Shown here: piece after piece, positions 36,555 through 45,635 of the stretch
How positions within the stretch are numbered: position 1 is the stretch's first letter
Layout of the letters: every line of letters begins with the position of its first letter
Origin: a bacterium
Lineage (GTDB): Bacteria > Bdellovibrionota_C > UBA2361 > RFPC01
NCBI GenBank assembly: GCA_030428205.1
Contig: JAUIBK010000020.1
Span: 1-64,000 of the forward strand
Length of the DNA: 64,000 nucleotides
Reading direction: 5' to 3'
Notes under the pieces: model-generated
Databases searched by the model: none
The model's input: the letters and a program-made list of their open reading frames with translations, nothing else
What the model was told of the DNA's origin: nothing
Made by a program: the position numbers and the translations under genes

Positions 36555-37595
36555 TTATTCCTGGGAGCTGCTTTCAGAGACTTCAACTGGACTGTCGTCT
36601 TGCACAGAGGAGGCGATATCAAGCCCATTTCTCGTAGCCGTTTTCATATCCTCTTGTTCTTCTTCGTTTTCTTTCTGCTCGTTTTCATCACGATTGCTTC
36701 TTGGTGGTTCAATCATCAGTTGGGTGAGAACAGAGGGATCGGTAAGAAAACCTCCGCCTACGGCTCGTAAGAGATCTTTTGCTTCATACGCTCTTAGGGA
36801 TAGTGCGAATTCACCGGCGGCTCGAAAAGAAACTTCTTTAAGCTCAGGGGCTTCAATAATTGGTATACTGTTCTTTTCTTGCTGTTCAGCCTCTGTTTCT
36901 TTTACAGGCTTAGCGCTTCTCAATCTGCCAAGAACATCCTTCCCAATATCGAGGATCTTTGAAGGAAAATTTTTGAGGTCGTCGGGAGAGAGTCGAGAGA
37001 GTTCATTTGCCTGTTGTGAGATAAGAGAAACGGATCCGTAAGCACCAGAAGTTGCAAGATTAAGAAACTGATCACCTAAGAGAGACGAGACACTTGAGAG
37101 CGCTCTTCGTGATATTGCTCCTTGTTGAAGGGAGGATTGAACGGCATTTAAGGCTTCGAGTGTTCTTTGAAAAGGATCGCTTGAAATAATTTCCTCGACC
37201 TCTTGTGTAAGCTTCAGAAGTTTTTCCTCAAGGAGTGGGCTTCGGGGATCGTTCTCATCTTCTGGAATCTCGTTACGTACATCGTCTATCTCTCCTGCAA
37301 GAGTCATGAGTCGGCGGAGTGCGCTGCTGAGATAGCCACTAACTTTTATTGGAGAGGAGTCATCACTTTCTACCTCTTCGATATTTTCAGTTTTTTCTTC
37401 GATTGATTTGAGAAAGGCATCATCACCTTCTCCGGCAACTCTTTGACTGAGGGAGAATGTGCGGGTGTGTCCCTGTCCAAGCGATAACGGGGAGGAGGCT
37501 CTCAAGTAGGGGCTAGACGAGCTGCCAAGGTGCTGTTGTGGTACCAAAGGAAGTGTCATACCTTTTAAGGTCGGCATGTTCTGTGGATCATACAA
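36555..37595 (-). CDS. hypothetical helical protein
   Basis: 346 aa, soluble with no signal peptide. Ser/Gly/Pro-rich first 60 residues, an all-helical middle (about 85-200: LSSALRRLMTLAGEIDDVRNEI, LLEEKLLKLTQEVEEII, ALNAVQSSLQQGAISRRALSS) and a Glu-rich, disordered C terminus. The middle recalls flagellin- or FlgL-like helical domains in rhythm, but no signature is present. A real gene by length and composition. Function unknown. Confidence 0.55.
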   Translation of the reverse strand: MYDPQNMPTLKGMTLPLVPQQHLGSSSSPYLRASSPLSLGQGHTRTFSLSQRVAGEGDDAFLKSIEEKTENIEEVESDDSSPIKVSGYLSSALRRLMTLAGEIDDVRNEIPEDENDPRSPLLEEKLLKLTQEVEEIISSDPFQRTLEALNAVQSSLQQGAISRRALSSVSSLLGDQFLNLATSGAYGSVSLISQQANELSRLSPDDLKNFPSKILDIGKDVLGRLRSAKPVKETEAEQQEKNSIPIIEAPELKEVSFRAAGEFALSLRAYEAKDLLRAVGGGFLTDPSVLTQLMIEPPRSNRDENEQKENEEEQEDMKTATRNGLDIASSVQDDSPVEVSESSSQE

Positions 37596-37923
37596 GGGGA
37601 AAGACGAAGGCGTTCCTTAACTACGAAATTTTCTTAGAGTGCTGTGAGAGGTCTCACACGTTAACTTTGGTTTAGGGAGGGGGACTCGGAGGATGAAAAG
37701 TTGTCATTGGAGATAGCGCTTCCCTTGCTCTATTGTGTCCCTGATGTTTTTAAACGTAGGCAATAGCGATCCAAGGAGCTCTGTGAGGAAATAGAAAAAA
37801 TACAACCTCTTAGGCGAAAAAGAGTTGTCTCTGTACATCGAGTAACTTGAGCCTCTGAGTAGTTGGTCTGGTATTTGCATAACGGATTTGCGTTGTGTTG
37901 TTTGAAGTATCATTGGGGTTACT
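37596..37923. promoter_or_regulatory. divergent intergenic region with a perfect palindrome
   Basis: 328 bp. The only structure seen is TGTGAGA-GG-TCTCACA at 37643-37658, a perfect 7+7 operator-like palindrome upstream of the 36555-37595 gene. The rest holds only short shadow ORFs and no recognised RNA. Confidence 0.35.
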
Positions 37924-39915
37924 ATGGGTTTACGAAGTGCATTTCTTGTTCTTACTTTTTCATTTTTTTTCTCAGTCTATTCCGCGTCCGCTCTGGATTG
38001 TTCGCTTTTCACTTGTGAGAATGGATATTCTCCAAGTGACATAGAGGGATTGATAGAACGTTGTGAGCATTACCTTTCAATTGCAACCAACGATTCTCTT
38101 GGTGTAGGAGCGTGTAAAACGCGACTAGAGATTAACTTAAACACCTGTCCGGGAACTCTCGCGTATGTTCGAAAATATTCACTCGAGCAAGAGGGGGCTA
38201 TGCTTATTGATACAGGTTCTGATGGTATCAATGCGACAGCAGTAGGAGCGGTAAGCGTGCCTGGCCTCGAAGGAGCTGCTCGACAGTTTGACGGAACGCA
38301 TCGAATAGAAGCCGCTGGTTTAGAGCTTTATGGGAGCAGTCTCAGTGCATCAATTTTTGTTTATCCTGATCAACTCACTGGGGAGCCACGAATTTTTTCA
38401 CAATCAACAGGAATCCAAGAGGCAGACCACGCGTTTATGGTGGGCCTTATTAATGGAGGATTTCTTCGAGTTCGACTGAAGACTTCAACAGGAACAGATA
38501 CATTTATAAGCTCACACAGGCTGCAAGTAGGACAGTGGCAACATGTTGCTGTGGTCTATGATGGCGCCGAATTGGTTCTTTACGTAGCTGGGCAGGAAGT
38601 AGATCGTTTTACAAAAACAGGGACTCTCAACATTTCAAATAATACTCCAATCGTACTTGGAGATAATCTCAATAACGGTGGTTATCAGCAGGGGTTTTAT
38701 GGAAAACTCGATGAATTTCAAGTGACTGAAAGTGTGCTCACTGCTTCTGAAATTCAGCAGCTTGCAGCACCCCCGTATGCAATGCTTTCTCTTTCGCCAC
38801 CAGATGATTTTACGGTATACGCCTCAGAAGGCGAGCAGGCTCCTCAAGCGAGTAAAGCTTATCACATTTTGAACTCTGGCTCTGAGCCACTCGAGTTTGC
38901 AATCGAAGAAAATAGTAGCTTCTTTAGTATTTCAAGTGGTCTTACGAGCGGTACTCTTGAGCCTGGGCAAGAGCTTGGCTTTCGAGCCCTTCTTGACCAG
39001 AGTGTCATTGCACAACTCCCAGCGGGGGTTCATCAAGGAACACTTCGAGTTGTAAATATCACCAACGACATCGGCTCAGTCGAGCTCAATGTCTCTGTCA
39101 CTATTTATCCTGAAGGCTCTGGGTTGGGAGACCGCCCAGGACCTCAAAATACCGGGCCGTTTGCTCCGTCTCTCTTGCAAACAGTTGGGAGTATGACCAT
39201 TACTCAGCCAGGGGCGATTATTGAAAATGTTCGGGTTCAAGGAACTATAATTGTTCAGGCTCCAAATGTAACCATTAGAAACTTTATCGTTGATACTGGC
39301 TATAACGGTTCTAATCCAGGTGGAACTCAGTATGGTATTAAAACCTTTGACAATGCCAATGTTGTCATTGAGGATGGGGAGATTAAAAACGTATCTAGCT
39401 CTGGAATTTTGGGTAACAATTTTACCGCGCGACGCCTGAATATTCATGATAGCGGTGGTGATGCAATTAAGGTTCAGGGAGACAACAGCACGGTTGAGAG
39501 TTGTTGGCTTCACCACCTCGGAATTGCTCCAGGTGCTCACGCAGACGGGGTTCAAATGCGAGTTGGTAGTGTGTTTCGAATGGTAGGAAATAACTGTGAT
39601 ATGCCAATAAATGCCGGTCAACCCTACAAATCAAATGCATGTGCGATTATACAAACTGGAGATGGTCCAATTGACGATGTTGTTATTGAGAACAACTGGT
39701 TAAATGGAGGTAACTTTACTGTTTATCTGCAAGATAAAGGAGCTACCAATGCTTCTCTGCCGCAATATGGTCCTGTGACAAATGCTCGTGTTATCAATAA
39801 TCGATTTTTGAGAGATTATCGCTATGGAACTCTCTCTCAAAATGGAGGAAGTCCTTTGATCTCTGGTAACATCTGGGATGATACTGAAGAGCTCATGGAT
39901 ATTAATAATCAATAG
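37924..39915 (+). CDS. secreted LamG plus beta-helix protein
   Basis: 663 aa. Signal peptide 1-23 (SASA-LD), an N-terminal Cys-containing module (four Cys by 65), then a LamG/concanavalin-like domain (~100-280: RQFDGTHRIEA, SASIFVYPDQL, GQWQHVAVVYDGAELVLYV, GKLDEFQVTESVL), a BACON/Ig-like domain (~285-395: LNSGSEPLEFAIEENSSFFSISSGLTSG rhythm) and a right-handed parallel beta-helix (~415-650) with repeated VxxxN turns. Such proteins bind or cleave polysaccharides. No catalytic residues could be assigned. A strong hairpin terminator follows. Confidence 0.75.
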   Translation: MGLRSAFLVLTFSFFFSVYSASALDCSLFTCENGYSPSDIEGLIERCEHYLSIATNDSLGVGACKTRLEINLNTCPGTLAYVRKYSLEQEGAMLIDTGSDGINATAVGAVSVPGLEGAARQFDGTHRIEAAGLELYGSSLSASIFVYPDQLTGEPRIFSQSTGIQEADHAFMVGLINGGFLRVRLKTSTGTDTFISSHRLQVGQWQHVAVVYDGAELVLYVAGQEVDRFTKTGTLNISNNTPIVLGDNLNNGGYQQGFYGKLDEFQVTESVLTASEIQQLAAPPYAMLSLSPPDDFTVYASEGEQAPQASKAYHILNSGSEPLEFAIEENSSFFSISSGLTSGTLEPGQELGFRALLDQSVIAQLPAGVHQGTLRVVNITNDIGSVELNVSVTIYPEGSGLGDRPGPQNTGPFAPSLLQTVGSMTITQPGAIIENVRVQGTIIVQAPNVTIRNFIVDTGYNGSNPGGTQYGIKTFDNANVVIEDGEIKNVSSSGILGNNFTARRLNIHDSGGDAIKVQGDNSTVESCWLHHLGIAPGAHADGVQMRVGSVFRMVGNNCDMPINAGQPYKSNACAIIQTGDGPIDDVVIENNWLNGGNFTVYLQDKGATNASLPQYGPVTNARVINNRFLRDYRYGTLSQNGGSPLISGNIWDDTEELMDINNQ

Positions 39916-39929
39916 TCTATTGATTCATG

Positions 39930-39963
39930 TATGCTCTTTGAGGCGTAAGCTTCAAAGAGCATA
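39930..39963 (+). terminator. hairpin terminator after the LamG protein gene
   Basis: TATGCTCTTTGA (39930-39941) pairs with TCAAAGAGCATA (39952-39963), a perfect 12-bp stem with a 10-nt loop followed by TTTG, 15 nt after the stop. Confidence 0.65.
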
Positions 39964-40218
39964 TTTGTGCTGAAGGCCCCGACGAAAATGAGGGAGATTG
40001 CCTCTTCAGTAAAGAGGATTGAATCTCCAACTGAAAAATGCGGGCTGTACAGCTTGTACGATAATTCAGTATTACGTCCTTTCGAGAGAAGATTCTGCTT
40101 TTCCTCGTAGAGTGTAATATGTGGCACCCCAGAAGAGAGTGCTCTCTTAAGCTTAGTTCGTTATTGTGTAACATCCCTTTCTCATGTCCGTTCCAGGATG
40201 AGATGGCCTCCATATTGT

Positions 40219-40314
40219 ATACCCCCCGCAAATGAAAATACCTGGCTCCGATAAGCATAGGCACTACTCATGGAAAGGCCCTGATCGGGCCTTATCGCTT
40301 TCTGCGGGGGGTAT
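40219..40314 (+). repeat. structured palindromic repeat, copy 3 (TGATC-loop family)
   Basis: Outer stem ATACCCCCCGCA (40219-40230) with TGCGGGGGGTAT (40303-40314), perfect over 12 bp. Inner hairpin AAGGCCC-TGATC-GGGCCTT (40275-40293). AATGAAAATACCTGG follows the left arm as in copy 1 (CTTGAAAATACCGG). It is arranged tail to tail with copy 4, with a TCCCTCGAC...GTCGCAGGCTGGGA hairpin between them. Confidence 0.7.
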
Positions 40315-40356
40315 GTGTTGTCCCTCGACTCGGCTGAGCTCGTCGCAGGCTGGGAG

Positions 40357-40410
40357 ATACTCCCCGCCCTCGGTGCTCAATCAACCGGGCATCTTCAAGT
40401 GCGGGGAGTA
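40357..40410 (-). repeat. structured palindromic repeat, copy 4 (short form)
   Basis: On the minus strand the left arm TACTCCCCGCACTTGAAGAT (40410-40391) has the same wording as copy 1. The right arm GCGGGGAGTAT is at 40367-40357. Between them is only CCGGTTGATTGAGCACCGAGG, a single hairpin with a TGATT-containing loop, so this copy has lost the long internal segment. Tail to tail with copy 3. Confidence 0.6.
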
Positions 40411-40575
40411 GCTGTAGACAGACGAAAGTTTGTGGCAGCGAGGCGAAAGTCTTGAATCTCGCATAGTCCCTGTTGACTCAGTTGCTCGCCGGATTGAGTT
40501 TTGTTTTGGTGCCATCGAGAGAGCTTCGTGGTATATGAAACCTTAAGCTATATCAGCAAACTGCATGAGGTGCTT

Positions 40576-41796
40576 ATGACTTTGATACGGCGGATAAGAA
40601 GAGCCGTTCTTTTTACACTTCTTTTCCTTATCTCTCTCCCTTTTGCCATAGCACAGTCTTGCAATCCAGGAACCTCTAGCGAAACAGGTTCAGTACCATG
40701 CACAGACTGTGAGATAGGAACATTTCAACCTTCCATTGGTCAAACGTCTTGTCTTGCATGTGAAGCTGGAACTTTTCAGGAGAATATTGGAGCTATTGCA
40801 TGCAACGATTGTCCAGCTGGCTTTGGATCGCTCCAAGGTTCATCCTCTTGTACCCAGTGTGCAGCAGGTGAGTATGTTCCAGCCGAAGGAGGTGCGTGTA
40901 CTGACTGTCCTGCTGGAAAGTACACAAATGTTGTCGGTCAAACGGCTTGCTTCGATTGCCCCGCTGGTGAAGGCTCTGAAGAAGGAGGAACCTTTTGCGC
41001 AGCCTGCCCAGCTGGAACTGCGTCTCAGGAAGGAACAGGGTGTCAGGACTGTGAGGCGGGTTCATTCACTTCAACATTTGGGCAAACAGCTTGTCTCAAC
41101 TGTGAGGCTGGTAGTGGTTCTGAAGCTGGAGACACTTCTTGTTCGCTGTGCGAAGTCGGTTATTTTTCTGCGTCAGCTGGTGATGCATGCACAGCGTGCC
41201 CTACTGGAAGCTATTCGACAGAAACTGGTTCAACGAGCTGCACAGAGTGCTCCCTTCCCTATGTAAGCTTCACTGGTGGCACAAGTTACTGCCAACGCTG
41301 TAAAAGGCTTAAGAAGCTTAAACTCGTAGTGCAAGATGTAGAGAATCAAGAGACCCAAAGAGTTACGTTTAAAGGACACTTTTTTACAAGCAGGAGCCAG
41401 TATTCGGATTTTACACCAAACTCTACAGGGTTTTCAGTGCTTTTCTACGATAGTGATGGAAATCAAGTTCTCGACCTTTCTCTTCCAGGCGAAGATAATG
41501 ATGGGGAGTGGATAGTAAAGAACTCTAAGAAGTTCAAACGCTTTACGTTTGTTCCCCAAGAGTCTTCGGTCGTCAGTAGGTTTTTTGTAAAAGCAAGAAA
41601 ACCCGCGAAAGGAGCAAAGTCAAAGGTAACAATGACTCTGATTCTCAACGATAGCCTTTCCTTAACCTCTGAGACGTCTTTTTCATCTTTTGCTATAAGC
41701 TATGGTACTGATGAGGGTTCCTTGTGTGCGTATAGGAGACTCAAGACAAAGAGCTGTAAGTATAGTCAAAAGAAAGACAGAACACGGTGTAAGTAA
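40576..41796 (+). CDS. secreted protein with 13 cysteine-rich (ephrin-receptor/TNFR-like) repeats
   Basis: 406 aa from the ATG at 40576 (start of a clear signal peptide, 1-28, FAIAQS). About 13 CxxC pairs at a ~17-residue period (CLACEAGTFQENIGAIACND type) match the GCC2/GCC3 or ephrin-receptor-like repeat of eukaryotic secreted proteins. The C-terminal ~170 residues are a basic beta-rich domain with a terminal Cys/Lys motif (CKYSQKKDRTRCK). Likely a disulfide-rich adhesin or surface protein. The sco gene starts 8 nt after its stop, so it may be co-transcribed with the oxidase genes. Function unknown. Confidence 0.75.
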   Translation: MTLIRRIRRAVLFTLLFLISLPFAIAQSCNPGTSSETGSVPCTDCEIGTFQPSIGQTSCLACEAGTFQENIGAIACNDCPAGFGSLQGSSSCTQCAAGEYVPAEGGACTDCPAGKYTNVVGQTACFDCPAGEGSEEGGTFCAACPAGTASQEGTGCQDCEAGSFTSTFGQTACLNCEAGSGSEAGDTSCSLCEVGYFSASAGDACTACPTGSYSTETGSTSCTECSLPYVSFTGGTSYCQRCKRLKKLKLVVQDVENQETQRVTFKGHFFTSRSQYSDFTPNSTGFSVLFYDSDGNQVLDLSLPGEDNDGEWIVKNSKKFKRFTFVPQESSVVSRFFVKARKPAKGAKSKVTMTLILNDSLSLTSETSFSSFAISYGTDEGSLCAYRRLKTKSCKYSQKKDRTRCK

Positions 41797-41804
41797 GAAC
41801 AAGC

Positions 41805-42602
41805 ATGCGATACTTTATTTTTATTCTCCTTTTTCCTTCTCTACTCTATGCCCTCGAGGATCCGGGCCAAGAACTTGAAAAGGTGGGGCTTTCTACAGAG
41901 CTTGGCGCTCAGATAGATCTCTCTTTGCAGTTTCAAGATAGCACGGGAGAAACGGTCACCCTGCAAGACTATGTTAGTGGAGGTCGTCCGCTGGTGCTTG
42001 TGCCTGCTTATTACGACTGCCCGAGACTGTGTGGGCTACTTTTGTCAGGTGTGGTGGACGCGCTAAACCGACTCAAGCTTACTATTGGTGAGGATTATCA
42101 GGTTGTTACGGTGAGTTTTGACACCTCCGAAAAACCTGCCTTAGCTGCCAAGAGGCATAAAACGTACACGGATCGGTACACTGGAGAGGGGAACGCAGCT
42201 TTAGGATGGCGGTTTTTAGTAGGGGATAAAGAGAACGTTTACCCTCTCATGAATCAAATAGGGTTTCATTTTAAGCCCGATGAAGGCGAGTTTGCCCATA
42301 CTGCTGCGATAATGTTATTGACACCTGACGGTAAAATCTCCCAGTATTTCTCAGATGTAACCTTTCCTGCATGGGATGTCAGGCTTGCTCTGGTTGAGGC
42401 GTCGCAGGGGGCAATCGGGTCGGCTATGGACCACGTTTACCTCTTTTGCTTCCGTTTTGATCCGACGAAAGGAAGGTACACCTGGGCCGCGTATAATGTT
42501 GCACGCGCTGGCGCAGGGATTGGTCTGGTTTTATTGGCCGCATTACTTATTGGTCTCTGGAAGCGTGAACGTTTACGCGGTATTACGCCAAAAGATCAGT
42601 AA
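41805..42602 (+). CDS. SCO1/SenC-type copper chaperone for cytochrome oxidase
   Basis: 265 aa. N-terminal signal (1-16), thioredoxin-like SCO domain with the copper ligands Cys72 and Cys76 (YDCPRLCG) and His165 (FAHTAAIM), plus an unusual C-terminal TM anchor (about 233-252) followed by a short basic tail. It delivers Cu to the CuA centre of subunit II, encoded 33 nt downstream. It starts the oxidase unit. The C-terminal anchor in place of an N-terminal one is a variant seen in some SCO proteins. Confidence 0.92.
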   Translation: MRYFIFILLFPSLLYALEDPGQELEKVGLSTELGAQIDLSLQFQDSTGETVTLQDYVSGGRPLVLVPAYYDCPRLCGLLLSGVVDALNRLKLTIGEDYQVVTVSFDTSEKPALAAKRHKTYTDRYTGEGNAALGWRFLVGDKENVYPLMNQIGFHFKPDEGEFAHTAAIMLLTPDGKISQYFSDVTFPAWDVRLALVEASQGAIGSAMDHVYLFCFRFDPTKGRYTWAAYNVARAGAGIGLVLLAALLIGLWKRERLRGITPKDQ

Positions 42603-42635
42603 TCACATTCAAAGACTTTTTTAGGGAAAGTGCTG

Positions 42636-43937
42636 ATGTTTCGTTATCTTCCTGAGCAGGCGTCGGAAGTAGCCCCTCGTATAGACTGGCTTCACAATCT
42701 TATCACCGATATCTCTGTGTTTTTTACGGTCGTTATCTGTGGGGCGATGCTCTACTTTGCTTTTCGTTACCGTAAGCGTGACGGCGTTGATCACGAAACT
42801 CCACAGATCCGTGGAAGTAATCTCCTGGAGGTCATCTGGACAGTTGTTCCTACTATCATCTGTTGTTACATCGCCTACTACGGGGTGATGATCTACAAAG
42901 ACATGGTCGCCTTCAAAAAGGACGCGGTTGTCATTAATGCCGTTGGGCGTCAGTGGGCTTGGGATTTTGAGTATGAAAACGGCAAGAAGACCAATAACGA
43001 GTTTGCTGTTCCTGTTGGTAAGCCCGTAAAGCTTATTCTCTCTTCGACCGATGTTTTGCACAGCTTCTTTATCCCTGCTATGCGGGTGAAAAAAGATGCT
43101 GTCCCAGGGATGTTTACCTCTCTTTCTTTTACCCCAGTGAAAACAGGTGAATACACCTCTTTTTGCACAGAATACTGTGGAAAAGATCACTCAGCCATGT
43201 TGGCAACCCTCAAAGTTTTACCCGAAGCTGAGTACGAACGCTGGCTAAATGATCGAACCGATGAGCTGCTTGCTGCAGCAATGTCACCTGTTGAGTTAGG
43301 AAAAAAGCTCTATGCGGAAAAAGGTTGTAACGCATGTCACAGTTTAGATGGAGCAAAGATTATTGGCCCATCTTTCTTAAAGCTTTATGGGCAAGAGAGA
43401 GAATGTGAGAGCGGAAATACTTTTACTGCCGATGAAGAGTATCTCCGAGATTCAATCCTTAATCCTCGTCATGAGATTGTAAAAGGATATCCTGCTCAAC
43501 TCATGCCTGTGTTTGAAGGGCAGCTCGACGAGAGGGAAGTCAAGGGACTTGTTGCGTTTATCCGATCGCTTGATGGCTCTGCTCCGGTTGTCGAAGAAGT
43601 GGCTCAAGAAGAAGAGGTTGCTGTGGTTGATCCAAGCACCCTTTCTCCTGAAGAGCGAGGAAAGTGGATTTACGAAAATAAGCTTTGCATAACATGTCAC
43701 ACCCTTGATGGTAGTCGACTCGTTGGCCCGAGCTTCAAGAATGCTTATGGCCGACAAGGAAAGCTCGCTGACGGTAGTGACTACGAAGCAAACGATGAGT
43801 ACATCACTGAGTCTCTACGAAACCCAGGAGCTAAGGTGGTCGAAGGGTATGCTCCGGCAATGCCTCCGTATGGCGCAGGCCAGTTGAGTGATGATGACAT
43901 CGCTGGACTCATCGCTTGGATGAAAACGGTTAAATAA
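42636..43937 (+). CDS. ctaC: cytochrome c oxidase subunit II with two fused cytochrome c domains
   Basis: 433 aa from the ATG at 42636; the frame also has GTG at 42630, but AGGG spacing (9 nt) favours the ATG. Two TM helices (25-45, 65-88) precede the CuA domain with His142, Cys177, Cys181, His185 and Met188 (CTEYCGKDHSAM). Then come two c-type haem domains: CNACH (231-235) and CITCH (351-355), joined by an acidic linker (EEVAQEEEVAVVD). Most caa3 enzymes fuse a single cytochrome c, so the doubled domain is notable. It accepts electrons and passes them to subunit I. Confidence 0.93.
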   Translation: MFRYLPEQASEVAPRIDWLHNLITDISVFFTVVICGAMLYFAFRYRKRDGVDHETPQIRGSNLLEVIWTVVPTIICCYIAYYGVMIYKDMVAFKKDAVVINAVGRQWAWDFEYENGKKTNNEFAVPVGKPVKLILSSTDVLHSFFIPAMRVKKDAVPGMFTSLSFTPVKTGEYTSFCTEYCGKDHSAMLATLKVLPEAEYERWLNDRTDELLAAAMSPVELGKKLYAEKGCNACHSLDGAKIIGPSFLKLYGQERECESGNTFTADEEYLRDSILNPRHEIVKGYPAQLMPVFEGQLDEREVKGLVAFIRSLDGSAPVVEEVAQEEEVAVVDPSTLSPEERGKWIYENKLCITCHTLDGSRLVGPSFKNAYGRQGKLADGSDYEANDEYITESLRNPGAKVVEGYAPAMPPYGAGQLSDDDIAGLIAWMKTVK

Positions 43938-43968
43938 CGATTTGTAACTGAATGAAAGGAACAGCTTC

Positions 43969-45588
43969 ATGAGTGCGCACGCAGCAACTGCAGAAGGTGA
44001 AAACTACCTTAACTGGCAAAAAGGTATTTGGTCGTGGATAACGAGCACGGACCATAAGCGTATAGGATTGATGTACCTCTTCTCCTTGGTGACGTTCTTT
44101 ATTATTGGGGGAATGGCTGCACTGGTTATGCGCCTCGAGCTTGCCCAGCCTGGAGCTCAGTTTCTCGATCCAAACCAGTACAATGTCATGTTTACGCTTC
44201 ACGGAGCGATCATGATCTTCCTCTTTATTGTGCCAGGTATTCCAGCTGTATTAGGAAACTTTCTCTTGCCGCTTATGATCGGCGCCCAAGATGTTGCCTT
44301 TCCTCGTTTGAACTTAATGAGCTACTACGTGTACCTCCTTGGTGCCGTGATGGCTCTTATTGCCCTTCTCAATCCTATCGATACAGGTTGGACCTTTTAT
44401 GCGCCCTACAGCATGCAGACCGCTACCGGGGTAACGCTTATGACAGCAGCGGCCTTTGTGCTTGGGTTCTCTTCTATCCTTACCGGTCTGAATTTTATTG
44501 TTACAGTTCATAAGCTTCGCTGCCCTGGGATGACCTGGCACAGAATGCCAGTGTTTGTTTGGGCTACGTATGCAACAGCGGTTATCCAGACGCTTGCTAC
44601 TCCAGTTGTCGGTATGACACTCGTCCTGCTCCTCGTTGAGCGTTATTTTGGAATTGGTGTATTTGATCCGAAGTTGGGCGGTGATCCAGTCCTCTTTGAG
44701 CACCTTTTTTGGTTTTACTCTCACCCCGTTGTGTACATCATGGTGCTGCCTGCCTTTGGTATTGTTGGTGAGATTATTCCTGTCTTTTCTCGTAAGCCGT
44801 TGTTTGGTTACCACATGGTGTGTTACGCGACTCTTGGAATTGCCGTTGTTGGTTTCCTCGTTTGGGCACACCATATGTTTGTGGCAGGGATCTCCGATGG
44901 TTCTGCGATGTACTTTTCTATTATCACTTTTGGTGTCGCGATACCTACTGCCATTAAAGTCTTTAACTGGGTCAGTACGATGTACAAAGGCTCCATTAGC
45001 CTGACTACGCCGATGCTTTATGCAATGGCTTTCGTCTTTCTCTTTATGATCGCTGGAACCACAGGTATCTACCTTGCAACTCTTGCCGTTGATGTTTTCT
45101 ACCATGATACCTACTTCGTGGTGGCGCACTTCCACTACACCATTCAAGGTGGCGCGGTGATTGGCCTCATCGCTGGGCTCCACTTCTGGTTCCCGAAGAT
45201 CACCGGTAAGATGTACAACGAGCATGTTTCTAAAGTTGCATTCCTCTTAGTTTTTGTCGGATTTAATCTCACTTTCTTGCCTCAGTTTGTTCTCGGAATG
45301 GAAGGTATGCCGCGACGCTACTTTGATTACCTTCCACAGTTCGCACCGATGCATGAACTCTCAACGATTGGAGCCTTCATCAATGGCTTTGGTTATACGT
45401 TTGCTCTTGTGAACCTTCTCTGGTCGTGGGCGTTTGGAAAGAGAAAGGCGGAGAAAAACCCCTATGACTCACTTTCACTCGAGTGGAAGTGTGATTCTCC
45501 ACCAATTCATCTCAATTTTGAAACTGTGCCAACCGTTGATGACTATCCGTACGCGTACGGAACGCCAGTAGAGGGAGGTGGGCACTAA
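43969..45588 (+). CDS. ctaD: cytochrome c oxidase subunit I, A2-type
   Basis: 539 aa, 12 TM helices. Haem/CuB ligands are in TLHGAIMIF, FWFYSHPVVYIMVLPAFGIVGEI (His-Tyr crosslink), WAHHMFVAG and VVAHFHYTIQGG. The WFYSHP motif has Tyr-Ser where A1 oxidases have the D-channel Glu in HPEVY, which marks the A2 (Thermus caa3-like) family. It reduces O2 and pumps protons. It begins 31 nt after subunit II with a good RBS (GAAAGGA). Fully conserved and full length. Confidence 0.96.
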   Translation: MSAHAATAEGENYLNWQKGIWSWITSTDHKRIGLMYLFSLVTFFIIGGMAALVMRLELAQPGAQFLDPNQYNVMFTLHGAIMIFLFIVPGIPAVLGNFLLPLMIGAQDVAFPRLNLMSYYVYLLGAVMALIALLNPIDTGWTFYAPYSMQTATGVTLMTAAAFVLGFSSILTGLNFIVTVHKLRCPGMTWHRMPVFVWATYATAVIQTLATPVVGMTLVLLLVERYFGIGVFDPKLGGDPVLFEHLFWFYSHPVVYIMVLPAFGIVGEIIPVFSRKPLFGYHMVCYATLGIAVVGFLVWAHHMFVAGISDGSAMYFSIITFGVAIPTAIKVFNWVSTMYKGSISLTTPMLYAMAFVFLFMIAGTTGIYLATLAVDVFYHDTYFVVAHFHYTIQGGAVIGLIAGLHFWFPKITGKMYNEHVSKVAFLLVFVGFNLTFLPQFVLGMEGMPRRYFDYLPQFAPMHELSTIGAFINGFGYTFALVNLLWSWAFGKRKAEKNPYDSLSLEWKCDSPPIHLNFETVPTVDDYPYAYGTPVEGGGH

Positions 45589-45635
45589 GTTTCGGAATGT
45601 TTTTTGATTTGTAAACGCATAAAGGTACTTCGCTC

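Noticed and set aside
40219-40410. CRISPR or integron attC array
   Set aside because: The repeats are few, inverted rather than direct, and have no regular spacers, and lack the RYYYAAC/GTTRRRY attC boxes.
44314-45225. 303-aa ORF antisense to cytochrome oxidase subunit I
   Set aside because: It is a mirror of the highly conserved ctaD codons and has no RBS or family likeness.
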